Below, piece after piece: positions 44,513 to 53,171 of a DNA stretch of 64,000 nt. The stretch is from Microbacterium sp. USTB-Y. Its GTDB lineage: Bacteria; Actinomycetota; Actinomycetes; Actinomycetales; Microbacteriaceae. Position 1 is the stretch's first letter. Each line of letters opens with the position of its first letter. Both the position numbers and the translations under genes were made by a program. The DNA lies in assembly GCF_023703415.1 (NCBI RefSeq), contig NZ_JAGMTU010000001.1, forward strand, positions 496,001 through 560,000, given 5' to 3'. Under the pieces are notes generated by a model. The model saw only the letters and a program-made list of their open reading frames with translations. It searched no databases and had not been told where the DNA came from.

Positions 44513-44552
44513 TCGGCTCGGCTCGGCTCGGCTCGGCTCGGCTCGGCTCGGC
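44513..44552. repeat. TCGGC microsatellite, eight copies
   Basis: Eight exact 5-bp TCGGC units lie directly against palindrome copy 4, in the gap after the ECF41 gene. They are likely prone to slippage; no coding role. Confidence 0.9.
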
Positions 44553-44640
44553 TGTGACGATCAGCACACCTCGCGCCGATCAGCACACGGATCCAGGTCA
44601 ACACGTGTGCCGATCGTCACACCCTGTGCTGATCGTCACA
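44553..44640. repeat. 88-bp nested palindromic element, copy 4
   Basis: Begins TGTGACGATCAGCACAC, centre GGATCCAGGTCAAC, ends TGTGCTGATCGTCACA. It lies in the convergent gap between the ECF41 and ATPase genes, next to a TCGGC microsatellite. Confidence 0.9.
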
Positions 44641-44705
44641 CGCGGCGAGAGAACGAGCCGCCCAGCCCCTGGCGGAGCCCGCCCCCCAGCCCCGGCGGCA
44701 CCCGC

Positions 44706-45461
44706 TCAGTCGAGCAGGTGCCGGGTGTACCGCGCAGGCGCGTCGAGGAACGAGCGCCAGTGCTGCACGAGCTCCAGATCCTCCCAGGCCGCCGGGCGGA
44801 GGCCCCACGCGCCGACCTCGAGGATCGTGGCCCCGGGAAGCGCGGCGAGCACGGGCGAGTGCGTGGCGCAGAGCACCTGACCGCCCTCGTCGGCGATGCG
44901 GCGCAGCACGGCGATGAGGCTCAGCGTCGACGAGAACGAGAGCGCCGCCTCGGGTTCGTCGAGGCAGTAGAACCCCGGGTCCTTGAACCGGGATCCGAGC
45001 AGCGCGAGGAACGACTCGCCGTGGCTCATCTCGTGGAACGGCACGTCGGGCAGACCCGTCGACGGGTTCTCCTCGAGGTAGGTGTAGAAGGAGTGCATCG
45101 TCTCGGCGCGCAGGAAGAAGCCCCACCGGTCGGCTCCGACGCCGCGCTGGATCCGGAGCCAGTCCGACAGCGGCGACTCCGTGGGCCGGGTGCGATGCCG
45201 CGCCTGCCGGGATCCGCCCTCGGGCGACAGCCCGTACGCGATCGCGATGCCCTCCACGATGGTCGATTTGCCGCTGCCGTTCTCGCCCACGAGGAACGTG
45301 ATGCCGGGATCCAGCTCGATGCCGTCCCGCAGCACCTGGGCGACGGCGGGGATGTTCCGCGGCCAGTCCCCGCCCAGCCCCGGGGCGTCGTCCGCCGGGT
45401 GCACGGCGACGACCGGCTGCTGCCGGCGTCGCCGGCTGCCCGCGTTCCAGAACGGATCCAT
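44706..45461 (-). CDS. AAA_15/ABC-type ATPase (predicted ATP-binding protein)
   Basis: A 251-aa stand-alone ATPase of the RecF/SMC-like type. Walker A is FLVGENGSGKSTIVEGIAIAYG (about residue 56), the signature-like HEMSHGESFLALLGSRF, Walker B GFYCLDEPEAALSF, and the switch His is in VLCATHSPVLAALPGA. There are no membrane or coiled-coil segments. Such small ATPases occur in phage-defence systems and as orphans of unknown role; no partner effector gene is adjacent here. GAGGAG precedes the ATG. It is divergent from the EEP phosphatase gene. Confidence 0.88.
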   Translation of the reverse strand: MDPFWNAGSRRRRQQPVVAVHPADDAPGLGGDWPRNIPAVAQVLRDGIELDPGITFLVGENGSGKSTIVEGIAIAYGLSPEGGSRQARHRTRPTESPLSDWLRIQRGVGADRWGFFLRAETMHSFYTYLEENPSTGLPDVPFHEMSHGESFLALLGSRFKDPGFYCLDEPEAALSFSSTLSLIAVLRRIADEGGQVLCATHSPVLAALPGATILEVGAWGLRPAAWEDLELVQHWRSFLDAPARYTRHLLD

Positions 45462-45568
45462 GACGCTCCTCGCACGATCGGGGTCGGATCCATTCTGCGT
45501 GCGCCCGCCGACACCGCGGCATCGGCGCCGTCAGCCGATCCCCAGATCGATGCCGGAAGGATGGTTCC

Positions 45569-46513
45569 ATGAGCCAGGCGACGAGGGATCCGGTCCGGGC
45601 CCGGCGCACCGCACCCCGCCGGGGCGCGATCGTCGCGCTGCTGGTGACCGCCGTCGCGCTGGTGGCGATCGTGCTGCTCGGCGCGGTCCCCGGCCCGCTC
45701 GGCACCGCGATCGCCGTCGTGCTCCCCTGGCTCGGGTTCGCGCTCGTCCCTCTGGTGGTCGGCGCGCTGCTCGTGCGTCCGCGGACCGCCTGGATCGCCG
45801 CGGTCCCGGTCGTGGCCTGGACCGTCGCACTGTGGGGGTTCCTGCCCGTGCCCTGGCAGGGCGGCCCCGGAGCGGGAGACGGACTGCTCGTCGCCACGCA
45901 GAACGTCGAGGCCGGATCCGGCACCGGGGCGGCCTCGGCGCGGACACTGGCCGCCGACGGGGCGCAGCTCCTCGCGTTCACCGAGCTGGACGCCGACTCG
46001 GGTGCGGCGATCGCGGACGAGCTCGCCGACGCCTACCCGCACGCGTACCGCGTGGGCACCGTGGGCGTGTGGAGCAGGTACCCGATCGTCGATCAGGAGG
46101 CGCTCGACCTCGGGCTGGGGTGGAAGCGGGCCCTGCGGGTGACCGTGGAAGCGCCGAGCGGACCGGTGAGCGTCTACGTCGTGCACGCCGCATCGCTGCG
46201 CCCCGGCGCGCAGAGCGCACGCGACGGCATGCTGTCCGCGCTGGGCGAGCGGATCCGCGATGACCGCACCCCGCGCGTCGTCGCGCTCGGCGACTTCAAC
46301 GCCGTCTCGACGGATCCGGCACTCGCGTCGATCTCCCGCGAACTCGGCGAGGCGCGCTTCGGCGGTCTCGCGCCGTCGTTCACCTGGCCCGCCTCGTTCC
46401 CCGCCGTGCGGATCGACCACGTCTTCCAGCGCGGCTTCGCCGAGGCGGCGGCGAAGACCACCACGGCCGGACGCAGCGACCACCTCGCCATCATCGCCGC
46501 GTTGCGGGGCTGA
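45569..46513 (+). CDS. Membrane-anchored endonuclease/exonuclease/phosphatase family protein
   Basis: A 314-aa protein with three N-terminal membrane spans (about residues 20-95) and a C-terminal EEP domain: VATQNVEAGS (metal Asn), LLAFTELDADS (catalytic Glu), VVHAASLRPG, VVALGDFNAV (catalytic GDFN) and RSDHLAIIA (catalytic Asp-His). The active site faces outside. Related proteins cut phosphodiesters in nucleic acid or lipid. AAGGAT lies 6 nt before the ATG (leaderless). A strong hairpin follows the stop. Confidence 0.88.
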   Translation: MSQATRDPVRARRTAPRRGAIVALLVTAVALVAIVLLGAVPGPLGTAIAVVLPWLGFALVPLVVGALLVRPRTAWIAAVPVVAWTVALWGFLPVPWQGGPGAGDGLLVATQNVEAGSGTGAASARTLAADGAQLLAFTELDADSGAAIADELADAYPHAYRVGTVGVWSRYPIVDQEALDLGLGWKRALRVTVEAPSGPVSVYVVHAASLRPGAQSARDGMLSALGERIRDDRTPRVVALGDFNAVSTDPALASISRELGEARFGGLAPSFTWPASFPAVRIDHVFQRGFAEAAAKTTTAGRSDHLAIIAALRG

Positions 46514-46520
46514 TCGCCTC

Positions 46521-46553
46521 GCGGGCGGATCCGCAGGGATCGGATCCGCCCGC
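46521..46553. terminator. Bidirectional hairpin terminator candidate
   Basis: GCGGGCGGATCC, a 9-nt loop and GGATCCGCCCGC make a perfect 12-bp stem. It sits exactly between the stops of two convergent genes (EEP and HutD). Confidence 0.65.
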
Positions 46554-46558
46554 GGCCG

Positions 46559-47161
46559 TCAGCCGACGACCAGGAGGACCCGGGCGTCGTCGGCGACGGC
46601 CCCGGGTCCGGGGACGACCGCGCCGTCGCCCCTCGTCTCATCCGGCAGCACCAGCGCCTCCATCGCCGTCGCGGTGCTGCCTCCTGCGCTCACCCTTCCC
46701 GATCGCACGACCAGCGCGCGCACGTCGGCGGGCAACGGGGTCGTGCCGTGCAGATCGGAGAACACCAGCGACGGAGTCGCGCGCGCCGGCACCGAGGACA
46801 GCACCAGCACGCGGCTGAGCTCCGCCGCGCGCAGCCGGGGGCGGTGCAGCTCGAGGAAGGCCCCGGCGTAGTGCATCACCCGCTCCTTGCGGAGGCCCAC
46901 GGCGGCTCCCGGCCCGATCCCGACCTGCGGCCCGCCGATTCCGGCCAGCACATGCGCCGCATCCGGCGGCAGGTGCAGGATCCCTTCCGGTCCGCGCAGC
47001 TCGACGAGCTGCAGCATCCAGTGCAGCTCGCCGTTGGCGCCCCAGGTGCCGCAGATCTCGCGCACGTGCCCGCCGCCCGCGACGAGCCCTCGCCGGGGCA
47101 GGTCCCGCAGGCGCGTGAGCCTGGTCGGGGCCGGCCCCGGAGCGAAGGTCGTCGCAGCCAC
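46559..47161 (-). CDS. HutD/Ves family cupin-like protein
   Basis: A 200-aa protein resembling HutD/Ves: TRLRDLPRRGLVAGGGHVREI at the start (compare the family PWKNGGGxTREI), ELHWMLQLVEL (W-x-x-S-x-A-like strand) and AAHVLAGIGGPQVGIGPG. The match is weak but consistent in order and length. Family function is uncertain; HutD is linked to histidine use in pseudomonads. The start is GTG 47161, 5 bp after the amt stop, so it is co-transcribed with amt. That suggests a role in nitrogen metabolism. Confidence 0.65.
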   Translation of the reverse strand: MAATTFAPGPAPTRLTRLRDLPRRGLVAGGGHVREICGTWGANGELHWMLQLVELRGPEGILHLPPDAAHVLAGIGGPQVGIGPGAAVGLRKERVMHYAGAFLELHRPRLRAAELSRVLVLSSVPARATPSLVFSDLHGTTPLPADVRALVVRSGRVSAGGSTATAMEALVLPDETRGDGAVVPGPGAVADDARVLLVVG

Positions 47162-47166
47162 CGGGT

Positions 47167-48435
<1,269 letters not shown>

Positions 48436-48523
48436 GGGTCCGCTCCTCTCTCAGTGAGAACGCTCCTGCAGCGTCGGGTGGAGTCAGACTCCCACCGGCG
48501 CGTTTCGGGCCGACGCGCGCTAT

Positions 48524-48539
48524 GTTTCCGGGGCGTTTC
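48524..48539 (-). promoter_or_regulatory. Possible GlnR-type site upstream of amt
   Basis: On the minus strand GAAAC, 6 nt, GAAAC. Actinobacterial GlnR sites use GTnAC-N6-GAAAC, so this is a partial match placed about 90 bp before amt. It is weak evidence. Confidence 0.3.
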
Positions 48540-48614
48540 GCCGGGCGCGCCCGCTGTGAACATGCGGTAAATCCCGCCCCCCGGTGCGCCGCGTAAGGAC
48601 CGCGGACAAGATTG

Positions 48615-48630
48615 GTCAGCGTTCGCTGTA
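48615..48630. promoter_or_regulatory. CmtR operator candidate 1
   Basis: GTCAGCGTTCGCTGTA is an imperfect inverted repeat, 18 bp centre-to-centre from the next palindrome. Confidence 0.5.
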
Positions 48631-48632
48631 TA

Positions 48633-48648
48633 GTCAGCATGTGCTGAC
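48633..48648. promoter_or_regulatory. CmtR operator candidate 2, overlapping the cmtR start codon
   Basis: GTCAGCATGTGCTGAC has perfect 7-bp arms (GTCAGCA/TGCTGAC) around TG. It overlaps the -10 box TATAGT (48629-48634) and the GTG start at 48641, so binding would block initiation directly. Confidence 0.65.
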
Positions 48649-49000
48649 CATCGCGACTCGAGTGGACGTCATGAACCGGCTCGGCCGGGCCCTGGCCGAC
48701 CCCACGCGCTCCCGGATCCTCCTCTCGCTCCTCGAGGCGGCCGGCTACCCCGCGCAGCTCGCGCGGGATCTCGACCTCACCCGCACGAACGTGTCGAACC
48801 ACCTGTCGTGCCTGCGCGGCTGCGGCATCGTCGTCGCCGAGCCGGAGGGACGCCGGACGCGCTACGAGATCGCCGACCCGCATCTCGCCGCCGCGCTCAC
48901 CGCGCTGGTGGAGACCACGCTCGCCGTCGACGAGGACGTGCCGTGTCTCGATCCGGCCTGCACCGTCCCCGGCTGCTGCGCGACGGGCTCCGCCTCATGA
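48641..49000 (+). CDS. cmtR: ArsR/SmtB-family metal sensor, CmtR-like
   Basis: A 119-aa ArsR repressor very similar to mycobacterial CmtR over the DNA-binding region (RLGRALADPTRSRILLSLLEAAGYP and LTRTNVSNHLSCLRGCGIVVAEPEGR). The two Cys in LSCLRGCG correspond to CmtR metal ligands C57 and C61. A Cys-rich tail (CLDPACTVPGCC) can supply a further ligand, as C102 does in CmtR. Cd(II)/Pb(II) binding would release it from DNA. The start is GTG 48641 (MLTIATRV, as in CmtR) with TATAGT 6 nt upstream (leaderless) inside the operator. It is coupled by ATGA overlap to a CDF transporter. Confidence 0.92.
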   Translation: MLTIATRVDVMNRLGRALADPTRSRILLSLLEAAGYPAQLARDLDLTRTNVSNHLSCLRGCGIVVAEPEGRRTRYEIADPHLAAALTALVETTLAVDEDVPCLDPACTVPGCCATGSAS

Positions 49001-49740
49001 CGCTCGCGGTCGCGCCCGGCCGTGTCGCGGTGCTGCGCCGGCGCATCCGGATCGTGGTCGCGATCACCATCACCTGGAACGTCGTCGAGGCGGTCATCGC
49101 CTTGGCGGCCGGAGGCGCGGCGTCCTCCGCGGCGCTGATCGGGTTCGGGCTGGACTCGATCGTCGAGGTGCTCTCCGCCGCCGCGGTGGCCTGGCAGTTC
49201 GCCGCGCCGGATCCGCAGAGGCGCGAGAAGGCCGCCCTGCGGATCATCGCGATCTCCTTCTTCGGCCTCGCCGCGTACGTGGTCGTGGATGCCGGGCTCT
49301 CCCTGTTCGGGCTCCGGGAGGCCGCGCACTCGCCGATCGGCATCGCGCTCGCCGCCCTCAGCCTGGTGGTGATGCCTTTCCTCAGCTGGTTCGAGCGACG
49401 CACCGGGCGCGAGCTGGGATCCGCGTCCGCGATCGCCGACTCGAAGCAGACGCTGATCTGCTCGTACCTGTCCGCCGCACTCCTGGCCGGGCTGCTCCTG
49501 AACAGCCTGCTCGGCTGGGCCTGGGCGGACTCCGTCGCCGCGCTCGTGATCGCGGGCTTCGCCGTGCGCGAGGGCATCGAGGCGTGGCGCGGCGACGCCT
49601 GCTGCGCGACGCCCCTGTCCGCGCTGACCGGCGAGCGGGATCCCGAGCCGTGCGACGACGGCTGCTGTGCGCGTCCCGCCGGATCCGCCCCGAAAGGGTC
49701 CGTGGGGCTCACCCTGCCACCCGGGCGCCCGCGCGACTGA
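48997..49740 (+). CDS. Cation diffusion facilitator-like metal transporter with Cys-rich tail
   Basis: A 247-aa protein with about six spans. It has the CDF layout: TWNVVEAVIALAAGGAASSAALIGFGLDSIVEVLSAAAV (metal-site FGLDS), ERRTGRELGSASAIADSKQT (ADSKQT block) and WADSVAALVIAGFAVREGIEAW. The usual cytoplasmic C-terminal domain is missing; instead a short tail has CC, CDDGCC motifs that could bind soft metals. It would export Cd, Zn or a similar ion, induced through CmtR. It overlaps cmtR by 4 bp. Confidence 0.88.
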   Translation: MTLAVAPGRVAVLRRRIRIVVAITITWNVVEAVIALAAGGAASSAALIGFGLDSIVEVLSAAAVAWQFAAPDPQRREKAALRIIAISFFGLAAYVVVDAGLSLFGLREAAHSPIGIALAALSLVVMPFLSWFERRTGRELGSASAIADSKQTLICSYLSAALLAGLLLNSLLGWAWADSVAALVIAGFAVREGIEAWRGDACCATPLSALTGERDPEPCDDGCCARPAGSAPKGSVGLTLPPGRPRD

Positions 49741-49870
49741 GGAATGCCCGCAGCCTGCGCCGCGACCCATGCGCCATGACGCATATGCCCCCGCGTAGCG
49801 TGAGCACCAGCGATCGGCGCCCGCCCTTGGCTTCCGCCCCCCGGCTCCGGCCGAGACCCGTTAGGCGCGC

Positions 49871-50983
49871 ATGACCCTCGCATCCGTCGGCACTCCCTCC
49901 TCCCGCCTCGGCCCCGTCCGGCAGACGTACGCCAGGCAGGGGGATTTCCCTCCGGTCGCCCGCGCCTTCGTCGAGGTGTCCCAGGTGGTGCGGGAGACCG
50001 GCCTGCTGCGGCGGACGCCCTGGTTCTATGCGATGGTCGGGGCCGCGATCACGGTCGCCTTCGCCGGGGTCGCCACCGGATTCGTGCTGCTCGGCGACAG
50101 CTGGTTCCAGCTGCTCATGGCCGCAGCGCTCGGGATCCTGTTCACCCAGGTCGCCTTCCTCGCGCACGAGGCCGCGCATCGGCAGATCCTCTCCACCGGG
50201 CCCGCGAACGACCGGCTGGCACGCGTGCTGGCCGCGGTCGTCGGCATGAGCTACTCCTGGTGGGACTCCAAGCACAGCCGGCATCACGCCAACCCGAACC
50301 GGGTCGGCAAGGATCCCGACATCGAGGTCGACACGATCTCCTTCCTGGAGGAGGACGCGGTCCAGGCCCGCGGGCTCCGACGGCTGATCACGCTGCGGCA
50401 GGGCTGGCTCTTCTTCCCGCTGCTGACCCTGGAGGGCCTGAACCTCCACGTCCTCAGCTTCCGGCACCTCGTCGGCCGCGGACCGGTGAAGGCCCGCTGG
50501 GCGGAGATCGGCATGGTCGCCGCGCGCTTCGCGCTGGTGCTGACCCCGATCTTCCTGCTGCTCCCGCTCGGCATGGCGTTCGCCTTCCTCGGAGTGATGC
50601 TGGCGGTCTTCGGCGTCTACATGGGGGCGTCGTTCGCCCCCAACCACAAGGGGATGGCCGTGATCGCGCCGGACGCACGGCTGGATTTCTTCAGCAAGCA
50701 GGTGCGCACGTCGCGCAACATCCGCGGCGGCTGGTGGGCGACCGTGCTGATGGGCGGTCTGAACCACCAGGTCGAGCACCACCTCTTCCCGAACATGTCG
50801 CGGCTGCACCTGGGCCGGGCCCGCGAGATCGTCCGCGACTACTGCGCCACGCACGACGTGCCCTACACCGAGACCTCGCTCTGGCGCTCCTACGCGATCG
50901 TCATCGACTACCTGAACCGGGTGGGCCTGGCCGCGCGGGATCCGTTCGACTGCCCGATGGCCTCGGCGTACCGGCGGGCCTGA
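49871..50983 (+). CDS. Membrane fatty acid desaturase
   Basis: A 370-aa membrane-bound acyl desaturase. The three histidine boxes for the di-iron site are HEAAH, HSRHH and NHQVEHH (the last in the form typical of front-end/linoleoyl-CoA-type and DesA3-like enzymes). Four hydrophobic spans lie between the boxes. It would insert a double bond into acyl-CoA or lipid-bound acyl chains, using electrons from a reductase not encoded nearby, which suits membrane-fluidity adjustment. The 130-bp gap upstream holds no gene; there is no clear ribosome site. Confidence 0.9.
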   Translation: MTLASVGTPSSRLGPVRQTYARQGDFPPVARAFVEVSQVVRETGLLRRTPWFYAMVGAAITVAFAGVATGFVLLGDSWFQLLMAAALGILFTQVAFLAHEAAHRQILSTGPANDRLARVLAAVVGMSYSWWDSKHSRHHANPNRVGKDPDIEVDTISFLEEDAVQARGLRRLITLRQGWLFFPLLTLEGLNLHVLSFRHLVGRGPVKARWAEIGMVAARFALVLTPIFLLLPLGMAFAFLGVMLAVFGVYMGASFAPNHKGMAVIAPDARLDFFSKQVRTSRNIRGGWWATVLMGGLNHQVEHHLFPNMSRLHLGRAREIVRDYCATHDVPYTETSLWRSYAIVIDYLNRVGLAARDPFDCPMASAYRRA

Positions 50984-51050
50984 GCAGCGTCAGGCCGCGT
51001 CCGCTCGGGCGAGCCCCCGGCGCCGCACGCGAGCCTGACAGGATGAGGGC

Positions 51051-52088
51051 ATGCGTGCAGTCGTCTTCGATGCGGTCCGATCCCAGCCCGAGGTGCGAGA
51101 GGTCCCGGAACCGCAGGTTCCCGCAGACGGCGTTCTCGTGCAGGTCTCGGCCACGGGGATGTGCCGGAGCGACTGGCACGCCTGGGCCGGGCACGACGAC
51201 ATCGCCCTCCCTCATGTGCCGGGGCACGAGCTCGCGGGCGTCGTCGTCGCCGTCGGGCCGCAGGTCGCGCGCTGGCGGATCGGCGACCGCGTGACCGTGC
51301 CGTTCGTGTGCGGCTGCGGGCGCTGCGAGTGGTGTCTCTCCGGCAACGCTCAGGTGTGCCCCGATCAGCAGCAGCCCGGCTTCACGCACTGGGGCTCCTT
51401 CGCCGAGGTCGTCGCCCTCCATGCCGCCGACGTGAACCTCGTCGCCGTTCCCGACGACGTCGACTTCGCCACGGCGGCGAGCCTCGGCTGCCGGTTCGCC
51501 ACGGCCTTCCGCGCCGTCGTGGGCCGCGCCAGGGTACGCGAGGGCGAGTGGGTCACGGTCGTCGGGGCCGGCGGAGTCGGCCTGAGCACGGTGATGATCG
51601 CGCGGGCGCTCGGCGCACGGGTGATCGCCGTCGACCGCAATCCCGAAGCGCTCGCCGTGGCGCGCGAGGTCGGAGCCGAGCACGCACTGCTCGCCGACGG
51701 CACAGACCTCCCGGCCGCCGTCGCCGCGCTGACCGGCGGAGGCAGCCAGATCTCCGTGGATGCGGTCGGCAGCGAGCAGACCCTCGCCGACGCGATCCAC
51801 TCGCTGCGCCGGCGCGGCAGGCACGTGCAGATCGGCCTGCTCCCCCCGGTCGACGGACATCCCCGCGTGCCCATGGACCGCGTGATCGGCTGGGAGCTCG
51901 ACCTGCTCGGCAGCCACGGCATGGCCGCAGCCGACTATCCCGCAATGATGGCGCTGATCGGCGAGGGGCGTCTGGCCCCGCAGCGCCTCATCGAACGCAC
52001 CATCGGCCTCGAAGAGGCCGCGGCGCTGCTGCCCGCCTTCGACCGGGCGACGGTCGCGGGAATGACGATGGTGGATCCGCGGCGCTGA
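51051..52088 (+). CDS. Zinc-dependent alcohol dehydrogenase
   Basis: A 345-aa MDR-family dehydrogenase. The catalytic zinc site is formed by C38 (GMCRSDWHAW) and His-Glu in VPGHELAG. The structural zinc cysteines follow the pattern C89-x2-C92-x2-C95-x7-C103 (CGCGRCEWCLSGNAQVC). The Rossmann motif is VVGAGGVGLSTVMIA, followed by VDRNPEAL with an acidic residue favouring NAD. It oxidises an unknown alcohol or polyol. CAGGAT lies 6 nt before the ATG (leaderless). It is monocistronic. Confidence 0.92.
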   Translation: MRAVVFDAVRSQPEVREVPEPQVPADGVLVQVSATGMCRSDWHAWAGHDDIALPHVPGHELAGVVVAVGPQVARWRIGDRVTVPFVCGCGRCEWCLSGNAQVCPDQQQPGFTHWGSFAEVVALHAADVNLVAVPDDVDFATAASLGCRFATAFRAVVGRARVREGEWVTVVGAGGVGLSTVMIARALGARVIAVDRNPEALAVAREVGAEHALLADGTDLPAAVAALTGGGSQISVDAVGSEQTLADAIHSLRRRGRHVQIGLLPPVDGHPRVPMDRVIGWELDLLGSHGMAAADYPAMMALIGEGRLAPQRLIERTIGLEEAAALLPAFDRATVAGMTMVDPRR

Positions 52089-52166
52089 TCGCGTTCCGCG
52101 CAGGAGGCAGAGAAGGGCCGAAGTATTGGCCGGCATTCTGGCCTGAATCTCGGCTATCCTCGAAGC

Positions 52167-52436
52167 ATGCGCACGATCTCTGTCAGTGAAGCGAAGGACA
52201 AACTGTCGCAGCTCGTCGAGTCGATCGACAACACCCACGACGCGGTGACCATCACCCGGCATGGCCGCCCCTCGGTCGTGATGATCTCATTCGACGACCT
52301 CGCATCGCTGCAGGAGACGCTGCTGCTGCTGTCGGATCCGCATCACGCGACGGAGGTCGCCGAGGCTGACGACGACATCGCCGAAGGGCGCACGCTCAGC
52401 CTCGCCGAGGTGCGTGCGCAACTGGGGCGCCGGTGA
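52167..52436 (+). CDS. Phd/YefM family antitoxin
   Basis: An 89-aa antitoxin beginning MRTISVSEAKDKLSQLVESI (the Phd/YefM DNA-binding fold) with TRHGRPSVVMISFDDL, followed by an acidic, flexible C-terminal part that would wrap the toxin. It neutralises the downstream RelE/ParE-type toxin and autorepresses the operon. TATCCT lies 6 nt before the ATG (leaderless). Three GGCC-type half sites just upstream (52118-52144) may be its operator. Confidence 0.9.
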   Translation: MRTISVSEAKDKLSQLVESIDNTHDAVTITRHGRPSVVMISFDDLASLQETLLLLSDPHHATEVAEADDDIAEGRTLSLAEVRAQLGRR

Positions 52437-52711
52437 CCTCGAATCCCTTCGATGTCCGGATCACGAGCCCGGCACTCCGCGCGCTCGCCCGCCTGGAACC
52501 GAAGTTCGCCGATGCCGTGCTCCGGTTCCTCGAGGGGCCGCTCACCGAGAACCCTCTCCGCGTGACGAAACCTCTGGGTTCCGAGCTCGAGGGCCAGCGG
52601 AGCGGATATGTCGGCATCGCGTACCGCGTGGTCGTCCGCGTCGACGAGCCCGCCCGGGTCGTCTACGTGCTGCGGATCGCCCACCGCGCCGACGTCTACC
52701 GGAGGCAGTGA
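52433..52711 (+). CDS. RelE/ParE family toxin
   Basis: A 92-aa toxin starting at a GTG that overlaps the antitoxin stop (GTGA). The RelE fold is visible: FDVRITSPALRALARLEPKFADAVLRFL, RVTKPLGSELEGQRSGYVGIAYRVVVRVDE and VYVLRIAHRADVYRR. The conserved Arg and Tyr residues of ribosome-dependent mRNA interferases are present (GIAYRVVV; RIAHRADVYRR). It would cut mRNA in the ribosomal A site when freed from the antitoxin. Confidence 0.9.
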   Translation: MTSNPFDVRITSPALRALARLEPKFADAVLRFLEGPLTENPLRVTKPLGSELEGQRSGYVGIAYRVVVRVDEPARVVYVLRIAHRADVYRRQ

Positions 52712-52769
52712 CCTGTTCTCTCGCTCCCCGGAGCCGCACCGATCTCGTCGCCGCGCACCGGGTCGCGTT

Positions 52770-53150
52770 CAGTCCCTTCGCGTTCCGCCGGCAGGCCGCG
52801 GATCGACCTCGAGGGGTCGGCGCGCCGCGGCGCTCGCGAGGACTCCCTGAACGCGGTCCAGCGCCGGGTCGTCGCGCAGGGCGCTCCGACGCACCGCGGC
52901 GATGCTGCGCGTCGGCACGGACGCGGGGCGCACAGCCCGCGAGCGGGCACCACCCCGTCGTGCTCGGCGAGGTCGACGACGGCGTGCAGCGCCGGGTCGT
53001 CGGCGCGCATCGCGATCCACACCGGCTCCTCATGGATCGGGTGGCTGTCCACCCCCTCGGGCAGCCCGCGCGGCGCGTTCGAAGAGGAGTGGATCACCGC
53101 GAGGTCGGTCTCGCCGGAGGTGAGCGCCGGCTCGCGGAGCCGCGGGAACC
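52770..53150 (-). pseudogene. LysR-type regulator remnant (effector-domain fragment, frameshifted)
   Basis: Minus-strand translation shows a LysR substrate-binding segment (TSGETDLAVIHSSSNAPRGL, HEEPVWIAMRADDPALHAV). The frame then breaks near 52945 and the end of the domain continues in another frame (RSIAAVRRSALRDDPALDRV, then QGVLASAAARR). The N-terminal helix-turn-helix and the first half of the effector domain are absent; the DUF302 gene occupies that position. This is a decaying fragment between the toxin and DUF302 genes, not an active gene. Confidence 0.65.
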
Positions 53151-53171
53151 CTCGAGGGCGGCCCGCACGGG

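Noticed and set aside
42009..44640. CRISPR-like repeats
   Set aside because: The repeated units are inverted within each element, element spacing is irregular and large, genes lie between them, and no cas genes are present.
44706..45461. Phage-defence system built on the small ATPase
   Set aside because: The ATPase has intact motifs, but no nuclease, toxin or reverse transcriptase partner lies next to it; its neighbours are an ECF41 module and an EEP phosphatase.
52712..53171. A plus-strand gene between the toxin and DUF302 genes
   Set aside because: Plus-strand frames are Arg-rich without motifs; the minus strand shows a broken LysR domain instead.
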